Source: Limonium bicolor (Eukaryota > Streptophyta > Magnoliopsida > Caryophyllales > Plumbaginaceae). Taken from it: 64,000 nucleotides of DNA. The notes beneath the pieces were generated by a model. The model was given only the letters and a program-made list of their open reading frames with translations, did not search any database and was not told the DNA's origin. Positions 11,400-22,619 of the stretch are shown here, one piece after another (position 1 is the first letter of the stretch; each line of letters begins with the position of its first letter). The translations under genes and the position numbers were made by a program. The stretch lies in NCBI GenBank assembly GCA_023374045.1, contig CM041776.1, positions 319,511,925 to 319,575,924 of the forward strand, given 5' to 3'.

Positions 11400-14300
11400 A
11401 TGGAACGCTCGTGGATTTACAGCGGAAATTTGGATGACAAGTTTTTAGAAGGAGTTGATAAGTTATGCACGGTGTGGCGAAAAATCTAAAACCTACAGAC
11501 AAGGGATACATATTTTGTCCGTGTATCGACTGCCAAAACAACCTGAGATATCGCGGCGTTGAAACAATTAAGGAACATCTGATCCGCCGTGGTTTTACAA
11601 AAGATTTCCAAGACATAATCCGATGGCATGGTCAGAGTGCGTTCGATGTTATTAAGCCTGACTAAGGGGATAATGGTCAGGCAAACACAGAAACAGAACT
11701 TGGAGATGATACAGTTGCTGGTGATCCAGAAGACGTTACAGCGAACGTTGAGCCAGATTTCTGGGATGATGACATTGAGACTATGCTCGAAGATGTGGAA
11801 CGACATTACTCTAACACGCCAGACAAGTATGAAAATTTGTTTGATTCATCCAAAACACCGTTGTACCCCGGGTGTGACCCTACAAGTTAAGCAAGTTGAG
11901 TGTCGTCCTCAAGCTATTCAACTTGAAAGCGAAACATGGCTGGAGCGACGTAAGTTTCACTGACCTCCTGGAACTATTGAAATACGTTCTTCCGGTGGAC
12001 AACGTTTTACCAACGACTACGTACTCAGCCAAAAAAATGATGTGCCCAATGGGTATGGGGTACCAGAAAATTCATGCTTGTCCAAATGGTTGCATGCTGT
12101 TTGGAAATCGGATGAATTTGCTGAAAGCTGTTCAGCATATGGAGCGTCACGGTATAAGAAACAACAAACTCACATCAGCGGTAGTAAGAAAGGTTCACCA
12201 GCTAAGGTACTGTGGTACCTGCCCATCATTCCAAGGTTCAGACGTTGTTCTCCATTGAGAAAGACGCAGAGAATCTTCGGTGGCATTCAGTTCACAAAAA
12301 AGGATGGCAGATTGAGACATCCCGCTGATGCACCACAGTGGAGAAACATAGACGTAAAATTTCCTGAGTTTGGTAACGAACCGAGAAACCTAAGGCTAGG
12401 CTTGTGCACGGATGGGATGAACCCTTACGGTACTTTGAGTAGCATACACAGTACCTGGCCTGTGCTTTTGGTTATTTACAATCTACCGCGTGGTGGTTAT
12501 GCATGAAACCAAGACACATCTTGTTGTCTTTGTTAATATCAGGTCCAAAGCAACCGGGCAACAAAATTGATGTATTCCTACAACCTTTGATAGAGGATCT
12601 ACAACTCTTGTGGAATGAAGGGGCTACGGTTTACGACTCATTCAGTAAAGAGGACTTCAATTTTCGTGCTATGTTGTACTGCACAATCAATGATTTCCCC
12701 CCTATGGTAATCTTTCAGGCTATTCAATCAAGGGGGTGTTGGCGTGTCCGATTTGTGGTGAAAACACTTGTAGCATTCGCTTGAAACATAGTGGCAAAAC
12801 CGTGTATATGGGCCACCGAAAAATGCTTCCAAAAGGACATAAGTATCGAAAATGGTGAAAGAGTTCGATGGGAAAACTGATCACAGCGTGGTGCGCCAGC
12901 CTTTGACAGGTACAGAGATTTACAAAAAGTTGGATAATATTGTGAACAACTTCGGGCCGCCAACCAAAAGTTGTGAAAAAAGTGTCTAGAAAAAGAAATC
13001 AATATTTTGGGAACTACAGTACTGGCAGCATCTGGAGGTTAGACATTGTATCGATGGGATGCATGTCGAAAAAGACGTGGGTGAAAGTATCACTAGCACC
13101 CTTTTGAACATAAAAGGAAAGACAAAGGATCATTTGAATGGAAGAAAAGATTTAATTGAGTTGGGCATACGAACAGAGCTTGGCCCGCAAGAACGTGGAA
13201 AACGCACATTCTTGCCTCCTGCCTGTCACACTCTGTCTAAAGAAGAGAAACATAGTCTATGCAGTACCCTTTACAACATCAAGGTGCCATCAGGTTACTC
13301 CTCAAACATAAGAAACCTAGTGTCCATGACAGATTTCAAATTAGTAGGAATGAAATCTCACGATTATCATGTCCTACTTCAAGAATTTTTGCCAATTGCA
13401 CTATGTGGGATCTTGTCGGATGCTGTCAGACACACAATCACAAACGTCAGTGTCTTCCTCAAATCCATTTCGTCTAAGGTTCTGATGATGTGGACACTCT
13501 GTCTAAATTATAAAAGGATCTTATTGTGACAATGTGCCAGCTGGAGATGTATTTTCCTCCATCGTTCTTCGACATAATGATACATCTCCTCGTGCATCTT
13601 GTAAGAGAGATTCTGATGTGTGGTCCTTTGTACCTTCGCTACATGTATCCGTTCGAAAGGTACATGGGTGTCCTGAAGAAGAAATGAAGAACCGTCGTCA
13701 CCCAGAGGGTAGTATTATAGAGGGCACTATCACAGTGAAAGTTGTAGTTGAGACTTCTGCACCAATTACCTAGAAGGTGTCGATACCATTGGACTTCCAC
13801 GTTCTAGACACGAGGGCAGATTGAAGGGTGTTGGCACGGTTGGACGGAAACTGAAAAGAATTGACATAGACACTCTTAACAAAGCTCATTTAGTTGTGCT
13901 AAGTCATCTTGAAGATGTTGAACCATACTTTGATGAACACTTGTGTGTTTTAAGATCACAATATCCAAACATGAGTGACGTTAGACTACAAAATGAGCAG
14001 AATAGGACATTTGTCCGATGGTTCAAAGACAGAGTGTTGTCCGATCAGTCCACGAATGTGGCTGAACTAATTAAAGTAGTTGCATTTGGACCAAATCTAG
14101 ATGTGATTTCTTATGAGGGGTACGATGTCAACGGATTCACCTTTTTCACAGAACGTCAGGATCAGAAGTCAACGAATCAAAACAGTGGTGTAGAGCTTGA
14201 AGCTTATCAAAACTTATATGACATCGGTGTCGTGGGTCATAGTCCAGTCTCAGTACAACAATCATATTTCGTGTGTTATACAAGACATCTGGGTATTGGA

Positions 14301-14667
14301 CTACAACAACTACGAAATGTGTGTTTTCCGCTGTAACTGGGTTAACAACAATCATGGCTACTGTGAGGAGGAGCACGGTATGAAACTGGTTGATCTGTCT
14401 AGAGCTACTCCCACGATTGAGCCATTCGTTGTTGGGACGAAGGTTAAGCAGATATTTTATGTAACTGATCCCTGTAATCCTAAATGGTCTGTTGTGCTTA
14501 AAGGGAGAAGAGGAATAGTTGGTGTGGATGGTGTGGTTGATGAGGATGAGTATGATGCAGAAGATGAACCTCCAACTGTTCCTATTTCATTGGAAGAGGC
14601 TGAGGTCACAGGTCATTGTGAGTATATACGATCAGACCATAACGAGGGAATGTGGGTTGAGAGATAA
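11400..14667 (+). pseudogene. TNP2-type CACTA transposase, frameshifted
   Basis: Catalytic transposase of En/Spm-type elements. The start is chosen at 11400 because it opens MERSWIYSG, the usual family N-terminus; a one-base shift near 11462 then moves to the frame with the transposase-associated zinc motif FCPCIDCQNN and WHGQ (11465-11665). TNP2 core blocks follow in changing frames: SAKKMMCPMGMGYQKIHACP (about 12027-12086), RHPADAPQWRNID and RLGLCTDGMNPYG (12310-12440). The DUF4218 block comes next (HVEKDVGES, 13062; LPPACHTLSKEEK; about 13059-13770), then DUF4216 (QDIWVLDYNNYEMCVFRCNW, about 14284-14343, to 14667). At least eight frame changes are visible. Family members are usually 800-1100 residues, which this span would encode, so it is a near-complete but broken copy. 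Confidence 0.9.
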
Positions 14668-14789
14668 TGGTGTATGTAAGTTATTACTATAAAAATTTAT
14701 ATGAAATTAACACTCTTTTATTTCTTGCTTGTATATGACCATTATGAAATGCTTAATTTAATTCAAATTGTATTTCAATCCTTGCAGGC

Positions 14790-16224
14790 ATGGCTGATCA
14801 GGACATGGCTGATCAGGACATGGTTGATGAAGAGTTCGATTTATGTTGCCGTGAGTTCGACAATGAGCAGCAAATGGTACCGGTTCCTTCTATCGCTGCT
14901 GCTGTTGGCCTATCTACATCTGCCGCTTGCTGCTGTTGGCCTATCTACATCTGCCGCTGCTGCTGTTGGCCCTTCCATGAGTGCACCTTCTACGAGTGCT
15001 ACTTAGAGACCCAGAGGTAGAGGTCCGACCCGTGGGTTGAAACTGTAGAAACCGGATCAGATTAGTCTTCTGTGGGACAAGTATGGGAGGTATTGTAGGG
15101 GCAGCAGGTCAGAGTTCGCTAGTATGCTAGGGACTCTGGCCAGATCACATTGCTGCATCAACCACACATGGAAACAAGTCCCGGAAGAAGTTAAGGAGAC
15201 CATCTGGAAGAAGGTGCAAGAACGATACAAGATCCCAGAAGAAGTGAAGAAGACCGTTCTTTCTTTGGTGTCCGGCAAAGCTAAATCATTCCGCCACTAC
15301 TTGGTTGAGCATTGGATCAACAGGGTGCCCCCACGTGAGCCTCCGCCGTATGTTGTGTACAATGGCATGATCACTGAAGAAGAGTGGAAGGAGTTCGTTG
15401 AGCGGCACGCCACCCCCGAGTTCAGGGTATGTTTGTGTGTACTCTTTTCTTAATTAATGCTCATAATGCTTTATCCCTGATTTTTAATTAATTTTCTGTT
15501 GTTCTTTCTTAACAGCGAATACAAGAACAAGCACGGCAAAACCATGAAGCTAATCTCTACCCCCACACCATGGGACGAAGGGGATATGTGGGCAGCCTCG
15601 ACATGTGGATAGAAGCTGGTTTGCTGACACGGAGGAACGAGGATGGAAGTGAATGCCCGATCGAGGATGTCTCTGAGGCGAGGAGGGTGCAGATGTACAT
15701 GCTGGGACGCCAAGAAAACGACCAGCGAAGGTCAGAGGATATTATCTAATGCTGCGATGGAACAACTGGCTAACCAAATTGTAAGTATTTGAAAGTGGCT
15801 GTTAAATAATTTACTTATATACTCAAGTGTTTGTCGATCTTAAATTTAGTGTTAACTTCTTTGACAATTGGACAGTATGAAGCGGCACAGAGAGGAGAAG
15901 TAGAAGTAGACAACACGCTCCTCCTTCTCAAGATGACACTCTCAATCAATACTTGGAAAGGATCACCCGGGGCGTGTTAGAGGATTTGGGGGAGAGTACT
16001 TCAGAAGCACGTTTCCGCCATCTGCTAGGAAGGGTCAGATGAGTGCTGCTGAAGTCGAGGCGATGGTAGAGCGTAAGTGGGCTGCTGAGCGCCAAGCTAA
16101 TGAGGAGAAACTGGCTGCTGAGCGCTGGGCTTTCGAGGAGAGGCTGCAGGAAGCGTTGAATTCGATGCACATGCGACTACACAGCAGCAGCAGCATGATC
16201 TCCTCGACTGTCTTCCTCGTCTAG
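14790..16224 (+). pseudogene. TNPA-like (Ptta/En/Spm, PF03004-type) transposase gene, broken
   Basis: Second gene of the CACTA element, whose product in En/Spm binds subterminal repeats. It starts MADQDMADQDMVDEE at 14790. A 36-bp repeat in 14880-14990 encodes Ala/Ser-rich sequence. The conserved domain is at 15064-15426 (LWDKYGRYCRG in one frame; TWKQVPEEVKETIW and FRHYLVEHWINR in another). A consistent GT-AG intron at 15427-15515 joins it to EANLYPHTMGRRGYVGSLD. A second intron begins at GTAAGT 15781 and ends AG near 15874. The next exon has HPGRVRGFGGEYFRS and a charged, probably coiled-coil tail (EAMVERKWAAERQANEEK, 16056-16170). Small deletions shift the frame near 15750 and 15915. It ends at the stop near 16222. 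Confidence 0.8.
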
Positions 16225-16359
16225 TAGTGCTCCGGCCGCTGACTCGTACCCATTTGCCAACATCCGGGTTAGCTTTGTTAACTATTTTTCTCCTAATAAA
16301 GTCATTTAAAAAGTATTAGATTGGACTCACTTATTTATTCACAGTATTATCTCTGTTTT

Positions 16360-17100
16360 TGAAGGAGCAACAACAAAATGGCCGTCTCCAAATACCATTA
16401 GACGGGCACCCTGTAGATGCGGCCTACGGACGGTGTTGCCATCAGGTCCACTCACGCTTCATCAGTTTCGTACGTCTACCCCATTCTACGCTCGTGTGAC
16501 CTTGGACCTGATCATTGATGGATTTGAGCATGCATACCTTCCCAATGGCCGTTTGACAACAATGCACGCTGATCGAAGCGAAGGGAGACATAAATGGCCC
16601 TGGCCAGCATTATATTGTTGTCACCGATGAGGTTAAGACTGTTTGACAACCATTTAGTATCTAATAAAATGCATTATTTAGCATTAAGTGTCTAATATAA
16701 TCTATTATAGATCCCTGATCTTCCTCGCCGCGTAACCAGGCCCAGACTAGAAGAGACCAGCGCGCCGGCGAATCCTGAGATCCCTGAGCTTCCTCGCCGC
16801 GTATCCCGGCCCAGAGAGAGAGAGATCAGCGCGCCGGCGAATCCTGTCAGAAGTTACAAGGGTATGTTCTAGATAAATGTTTAATGTTACTATAATAATC
16901 AATTAGTAATTATCTTTACATTTATGCTTTACTGTTTGTGTGTGAAGGGTAAGAATCCAGTGAGTCGGGGTGCGAAAGGTAAGAATCCAGCGCCCGTCCG
17001 GGGTCGCACCAGGACTTCTAGGCACCTAAAAATAAACTCGCACTGCCACAAAAACTTGTTAATGTTTTGGGGGCCAAGCAGATGAATCTCTACGACAAGA
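16360..17100 (+). other. Linker region between the TNPA-like gene and the peptidase, possible decayed exons
   Basis: Contains short open stretches and a near-duplicate proline-rich motif: IPDLPRRVTRPRLE and IPELPRRVSRPRERE are encoded by two copies of a roughly 75-bp segment (16710-16855), each followed by SAPANP. CACTA elements with a Ulp1-like domain often have such a linker between the DNA-binding and peptidase parts. Frames are interrupted and I cannot define exons. Confidence 0.45.
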
Positions 17101-17124
17101 TCATGTTGAAGTCATCTCAAACTA

Positions 17125-18231
17125 ACAACTTCATGATGACGCTTCCAAGTCGATGTTTCACTACGAAGAAGATATGATCACGGCAATCAACTTTGAGGAC
17201 ATCAGAGAGATGATGTGTGGAGATTATCTGAACATTAACATTATTCAAGCTTATCTATTGTAAGTGTTCTTTCCTCATACTGTAAAAACATATAGAATAA
17301 GTATCTATGAAGTTGCATTGGCTAACTTTTTATATATACATGTGATATAATAGATGTCTGCTTGAGAGATGTTTGCTGAGAAGGACATGACCTCCATTAC
17401 TGCGGTGTGCCCGGAGCGTTTATCGTACGACTCTGTCACTAGGGACCCGAGGAGGTTTTGTGATTACATGATTCATTGCTTCAATGTTGTTGATCAACAG
17501 AATAAATTATTCGTTCTAATGCCGTATCACCAACGTGAGTTCTGATATAAAATTACATACTAATTAGCTAACTTTTTACCTTCATTTCTCATTTCATTTT
17601 GTATTTTTGACATTGTAGCCACCACTGGGCTTTGTTTATATTCTGCGCTGCCACCGCTACTCTACTCGTTCTAGATCCACTAGGGCAGTGGACAGATTTC
17701 ACACTGAGACTTAATCAAAGAGTAAGTTTTATTACTATTTAATTGTTGTAAGTTTTTTGAACCAAAATTAATGTACTTGTTCATTTGCAACGCTTTTGTT
17801 AATATATGTAACAGTTTTTACAAAAAAACCCACAGGGAGAGTTTGGTGATTTGACCGTCGATAACATCAAGGTTTGGTAATTCATGTATTTCATTCGTGC
17901 TGCTATTATCTTTGTACATTGTTTTACATTTGTGAATTTTGGTGATTTAGTGCCCTACCCAAAAGGACTCTAGGAGTTGCGGGTACTACGTGATGCGGTA
18001 TATGTACGAGTTCTGCGCGTACTTCCCAAGTTTTAAGAATGATAAAGACAAGGTAATACGAACGTTGTCTTGTATTTAATTCTTTCGGTAGATATTTTTG
18101 TGTCTTTATCTTATCTCATTTATTTTCCATTCCTTTTCTTGTTGTAGATTAAAGAGCATTTTGCCAATAACTCGACTTATCATCCAACGACTTTTTGCAT
18201 GTCAGAGAGAGCATGTCAGCCATTTTATTAG
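17125..18231 (+). pseudogene. Ulp1-like cysteine peptidase (C48 type) module of the CACTA element
   Basis: A SUMO-protease-like domain carried by many plant CACTA and Mutator elements; its role in transposition is not established. Exon-like pieces in order are: 17369-17532 (VCPERLSYDSVTRDPRRFCD, ending FVLMPYH); 17619-17722 (HHWALFIF with the probable catalytic His, then LVLDPLGQW with the catalytic Asp); 17836-17880; 17953-18053 (CPTQKDSRSCGYYVMRYM, giving the Gln and nucleophile Cys); and 18149-18231 ending at a stop. GT and AG dinucleotides bound most pieces. All four catalytic-type residues (His, Asp, Gln, Cys) are visible, although upstream parts are frame-broken. Confidence 0.75.
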
Positions 18232-18841
18232 ATGGAGTGGTAGACTAGCTAGCTTCTGATGCTGCTATGAGGATTTTTGTTTTTCCAGTTTTCTTTTCTC
18301 TGTCAGCACCGTTTTTGTACTGTTTTACGCTTCTGTTTTATGCTATTTCTTGCTGGGAGTCATCCTAGCTGTATCTACAATGTATAGGTTACACTGCTAC
18401 CTTTGTAGCCCTCTGATTCTGCTAGTTGCTGCTGCTGTAACAGATTATATTTTTTGTAATGAATTGCTAGCTGCTGCTGCTGTAACAGATTCTAGCTGCT
18501 GTATTGAATATTTCTGTTGCAATTGTGTAACAGATTGAATATGCAATTGTATCTCTGTTGAATATTTCTGTAACAGATTGAATATGCAATTGGGGATTTT
18601 GCGCAGAGAATGAATTGCAATTTTATTCTGTAACAGACTTTCGATCTGGTGTATATTAGATGTTATCTCTGTTGTAATTGTGCGCAAAGAATGAATTTGT
18701 GTTGTTGGTATTTGATTCAGGTGGTTCAATTGCGCAGTTTCTGCACATTTGTTGGTCTGATGTCCTATGTTCTTATCTGTTACAATTCTGTCTCTGTTGC
18801 AATTGTGTAGATTTGTAAAAAAATAATAATAAAAAAAATTA

Positions 18842-19123
18842 CATTTTAGATGACGGTTATAACAATAACCGTAATCTAAAGTCCTTTGGGCGCGCGCCAA
18901 AAGACTTTACATTACGGTTATTTTGAAAACCGTCATCTAAAGTGTCAACTTTACATTACGGTTTTACCAGTAACCGTAATGTAAAGTCAATGACACGCGG
19001 GACGGAAAAGGGCCTTTGATTATGGTTTAAAACCATAATTAAAGACGTCGCCCATCTTTAATGACGCCCGCATAGATTACGGTCCAGAACCGTAATTATA
19101 CACGGTTTTGGACCGTAATTAAT
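18842..19123 (+). repeat. Right subterminal repeat array of the CACTA element
   Basis: Alternating inverted copies of AACCGTAATCTAAAGTC and ACTTTACATTACGGTT, matching the left-end motif. They are arranged as palindromes around GC-rich centres such as GGGCGCGCGCC (18889-18899), then variants with ATTA..ACGGT up to the terminal repeat. Confidence 0.85.
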
Positions 19124-19145
19124 GGCTCGCGTTCCACCAGTGTGT

Positions 19146-19524
19146 CACTAATTGATACTAGCTGAGACCCCTGGTATTTGCTTGGGTATTTAAAACCCGT
19201 GCTTATCCATGATGGATGTTTAGTTATATATTTTGAGATTCTGTTTCTCTATTGTCATATTTCAAGGTTTCGCACTATCTCCTCGCGAAGTTAATAAAGG
19301 CTTGTAAATTTTTCCAGTCCCGCACTGGGCGGTAAGCTCAGTGCCTGGGTATCCCATAAATTCAATGTTTGTCCTTAACGTGCAGGTCTTCAACAAACCC
19401 TTTTGACAATTTATGTAGTCTTAAGTATTTCATATTAATTAATGTATTCTTTTTCATGACATATGCTCGTCATTTAGGCAGGTCATAATTTGTAGTTACT
19501 GTAAGTTTGGACATTTGATAACAC
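19146..19524. other. Short segment of host retroelement between two insertions
   Basis: 379 bases between the right target duplication of the CACTA element and the left LTR of the TR-GAG element. No ORF or motif is visible. It should be continuous with 8879 on the left and with 28779 on the right in the pre-insertion sequence. Confidence 0.5.
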
Positions 19525-20035
19525 TGTTATACCCAAATTTTGACCCCCCCTGGTTAGGGTCTACAAGGTTTTGGTGTTGTGAGGGATGTTTCAATCAAGT
19601 AATGAGGATTCTGGCTCAATCGGCGCATTCCAGGGCATGAGGAGCAGTTTCATCATTGTCAGGGGCGTTTTCGTAATTTTTAAGGCTCCTAAGACCTTCT
19701 ATAGGCTTTCTCTCTCCTCCGAAAGATGCCCAAATCAGCTTAAAATTCTTTGATATTTTAACCCATGATAGAGGATGACATTCTAGGCATAATGGCGTTG
19801 GAATTTTGATTTTTTGAATTTCCAATAATTTTCTAGCAATTTCTGATTGAATCTGACGAGAAATTGAATTAAAAATATTCCAATATCCAAAAAATTCGAT
19901 TCCACTTTAGAAAAATCAGAAATATCATCCTTTACCCATGTGTAAAATTTTATGGTCAATTCCTTTTGGAAGCCATTGAGCTAAAATGTCAGTATATCTC
20001 GGTTTTTACCAGATTTTTCTATCTTTAAGGAAGCC

Positions 20036-20043
20036 TATATAAG
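20036..20043 (+). promoter_or_regulatory. LTR TATA box
   Basis: TATATAAG in the context GAAGCCTATATAAGGAACC. It is conserved at 27517-27524 in the right LTR. The expected transcription start, 25-35 bases on, falls at or just after the LTR ORF start codon at 20064, so the initiation site decides whether that ORF is in the transcript. Confidence 0.65.
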
Positions 20044-20063
20044 GAACCTTATCCCATGATCAA

Positions 20064-20402
20064 ATGAGAACCTCAAGAACCCTAGACTCTCAAAGAAGGA
20101 AGCCTCTCTCTTTCTCTCACGTTTTGAACTCCAGAGCCACAATCAAACACCGAAATCTCACCAAAATCAACACCAAAACACATTTTTCAACTGCCACAAC
20201 ATCATCCATCATCAAACTCTCACAAAAACAGCACCAAAACGTGAAGAACATCAAGAACAACAAGGAGTCAGAAGCTGGGTTCGAAGTTCTTCCGGATCCG
20301 CCATCAACGAGGCCTCCGAAGAATCCCGACGTGAAGAAACACCATGAATCTGAAGGTAAAACAGGTTATAACTCTACCTTTCTAACTCCCACACCTCATT
20401 AA
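20064..20402 (+). CDS. Small basic ORF inside the LTR, function unknown
   Basis: About 112 codons starting MRTSRTLDSQRR, rich in Lys, Ser, Thr and Asn, with a Pro-rich segment LPDPPSTRPPKNPDVKKHHE. The right LTR has the same frame at 27545-27853. The two copies differ by several indels, for example around the KPLSFSH/QPSLSLH region, yet the frame is restored each time up to HHESEG. A possible splice donor GGTAAAA follows ESEG, so it may be a 5' exon rather than a stand-alone protein. I do not recognise the protein. Confidence 0.4.
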   Translation: MRTSRTLDSQRRKPLSFSHVLNSRATIKHRNLTKINTKTHFSTATTSSIIKLSQKQHQNVKNIKNNKESEAGFEVLPDPPSTRPPKNPDVKKHHESEGKTGYNSTFLTPTPH

Positions 20403-20614
20403 CTCTCTGTTAAATTTTGGGCTCAAACCAATCCTTTTTGGCTTCTGTATAGCTAATTACTTTCGCTTCTGCCTTGTCACTTGTTTATCACGTTTCGTAC
20501 ATAATTCGACTTCAAACTGCGATTTTTCAATTACTACACATATTGTACATCTTTAAGGCTACATGTGCATAAATTTTGAGCCGAAAACACCTTCGGGAAC
20601 CACCATAAAACCCT

Positions 20615-20880
20615 ATCCGTGGGTTGTCCGGGATCTCGGACCTATGGTCCGGGAACACGGACGGGTTGTCCGTGGCCACGGACACCCACGGACGGCGGCG
20701 AGATTTTAAAATTTTAAAAAAATTAGGTTTTGCTAAACTATGTCCGGGCCTACGGACATCCTGTCCGTGGCCCCGGACTTTTCAATTTTTGTTTCCTGTT
20801 TAATTTCGACTTTTATTTTCACATAGGTTAACTAGGGTCCGTGGTTACGGACATTAGGTCCGTGGCTACGGACGGAACAA
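20615..20880 (+). repeat. Cluster of TCCGTGG/CCACGGA palindromes in the 5' LTR
   Basis: Self-complementary pieces such as TTGTCCGTGGCCACGGAC, GTCCGGGCCTACGGAC, GTCCGTGGCCCCGGAC, GTCCGTGGTTACGGAC and GTCCGTGGCTACGGAC are scattered over 265 bases. The copy in the right LTR is at 28100-28352. Confidence 0.85.
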
Positions 20881-21300
20881 AATTTGACCTAATTCTGCCT
20901 CCGAAACCCTAGTTTAGGTAATTTCAACTTTCACTTTATTTTCAGTCAAAACTGCTAAAACACAAAAAAACATAAGCTCGCGCACTTAGGTTAAAACGAC
21001 TCGTAATAAGCCGTAATTAAACTAAGTAGAGGAAAAACGACTTCTAGGGGTAATGAAAGTAATTGAACCCTAATTAAGTCGAATATCAAGCCCCCGAACC
21101 CGAACTCTCCTTTCCTAATTTGGTCTAGGTAAAAATTAGGTGGCGACTCACAATAGGTTCCAGTGAGCTAGCTTAGGTTTTAATAATTATTGTTATATGA
21201 CATAGTTATTAACCTTAGGTTATAAGTGGACCTAAAACCCGACAAGATCCCAATCAACTTAATCAACATAGGATAGGGTTTAAAATCGAGGCTCACAGAC

Positions 21301-21319
21301 TGGCGACTCTGCTGGGGAC
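21301..21319 (+). promoter_or_regulatory. Primer binding site of the TR-GAG element
   Basis: TGGCGACTCTGCTGGGGAC starts three bases after the 5' LTR. TGGCGACTC-type sites are known from Tat/Ogre elements. I have not verified the tRNA partner. Confidence 0.75.
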
Positions 21320-22619
21320 AACTTCTTAATTTTAACTTGTTTAATTTTAAGAAAGAGGGCTTAACTTGAAAATGTTTATTTATGGCTTTTATTACATTTT
21401 TTATTTACTTTTGTGCGCAATTTAAATTTCTATACCTTTGCATCATACGAGAGCGAGGGTCCACATAAACCAATTTCACCCCGGGACCCGTTTGAGGGTC
21501 CCCTGTCAGGGACTCACACCTTTTGGTGATGTGAATAAGTGGGGGAAAAGAGGAGGGTGTCGTCTAACCACACCCCCTTAATACCTGGGCTTTAGCCCCA
21601 AGCATTTTCCTGGCAGTACCCTTACCTAGCCCATTGTTTGGTCAGTCAAAGACCCGACCGTAGACGCACACCTTTAGATGATGTGAAAAAGTGGGGAAGC
21701 CCAAGAGAATAGCGTGCAAGCCCTATTCCTTTGTGGTGACCTGGGCCCGCTCCCCAAGCACCTCTCCGGATCGATCTGTACCCATTGGACTGAGTTATTT
21801 TTTGAGGACATTTCCATCACCTCCTTATGTAAGACTTCTGTGCATATGTTCTTTTTCTCCTGGGCCTCAGGCCCATGTCTGTATCGATCCATCAATCTCT
21901 CCCAGTCTGGATGAAATGCTTGAAGGTTTCAGTGGCCTAAGTGCCTGTACCTCCACGAAGTCATCCTCTTAGAATAAGCTTGAAGGTTCCATTATCCCCT
22001 TTAGGATTGTTGGCCCATTTCACATGCCAAAAATCTCCGGCCCGCTCGGCCCAAACAGTCCAAAAAAACAAAAGAGTCCTGTAATTAGAACACAAGGGCC
22101 CTCAGAGGCAAATCTTTCCATATCATTGAAAGCCCGTGCCCTAATGGTTTTTGTTTGTACTCTATGTTCTGAAACAGAAAGAAGGCAAGATTTCAGAAAG
22201 GCGCTGGGACAGAAGTTCCGGACGTTTGACCCAACTGCCTACTCCTCCACTTCCATTATTCCAGCCCGAGTAGACTCCAGCTCATCTGACATGTAGTCGG
22301 TCCAGGCACATGCAAATCTCTCAGGAGGATCAGCAGGCAGGGGTGAAAACCAGAACACCTCTGTTGAGAGCTCATGAAAAGTTTTGATTTGAAGCACCAG
22401 GAGGCAATCCAGGCACTCGAAAATAATATGTGGACACAATTGCCAAGCTGGTGGATAAGTTGGCCGCGTTGGAAATGGTAGCCCAAAGCAGAACCACTGA
22501 GGGTCCGACAGGAAAGCAGGATCGAATAGCCAGCCTGGTACGGAAACATCAAGCTGCTATTGAAGCCTTGGAGGCACGGCATACGGCAGCACAACAGTTG
22601 AGCTCCATGAGAAAATAGG
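21320..22619 (+). other. Leader region of the TR-GAG element
   Basis: About 1.3 kb with short frames on both strands and no recognisable domain. A plus-strand frame at 22430-22618 encodes a charged stretch (LVDKLAALEMVAQ) like the N-terminal part of Tat gag proteins, so gag may begin near 22260. Confidence 0.4.

Larger units (their letters stand above)
8880..19142 (+). mobile_element. Full-length CACTA (En/Spm) transposon, 10.26 kb
   Basis: The left end is CACTAGTGGAACGCGAGCC (8880-8898). The right end (19124-19142) is its reverse complement with one mismatch, and similarity continues to about 31 bases. A 3-bp target duplication, TGT, flanks it at 8877-8879 and 19143-19145, as expected for the superfamily. 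Inside, in plus orientation, are a TNP2 transposase (from 11400), a TNPA-like gene (from 14790) and a Ulp1-like peptidase (from about 17370). Subterminal repeats sit at both ends. Many frameshifts mean this copy is probably not autonomous, but both termini are intact. Confidence 0.92.
19525..21297 (+). repeat. 5' LTR of the TR-GAG element
   Basis: 1773 bases. Contains a TATA box (TATATAAG, 20036-20043), an ORF starting 20 bases further on (20064), a cluster of GTCCGTGG..CCACGGAC palindromes (20615-20880) and a second TGGCGACTC-like motif at about 21141. It differs from the right LTR by scattered substitutions and one-base indels. Confidence 0.92.

Noticed and set aside
14146..14376. Minus-strand frame in the TNP2 region
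   Set aside because: Shadow of the DUF4216 coding sequence on the plus strand.
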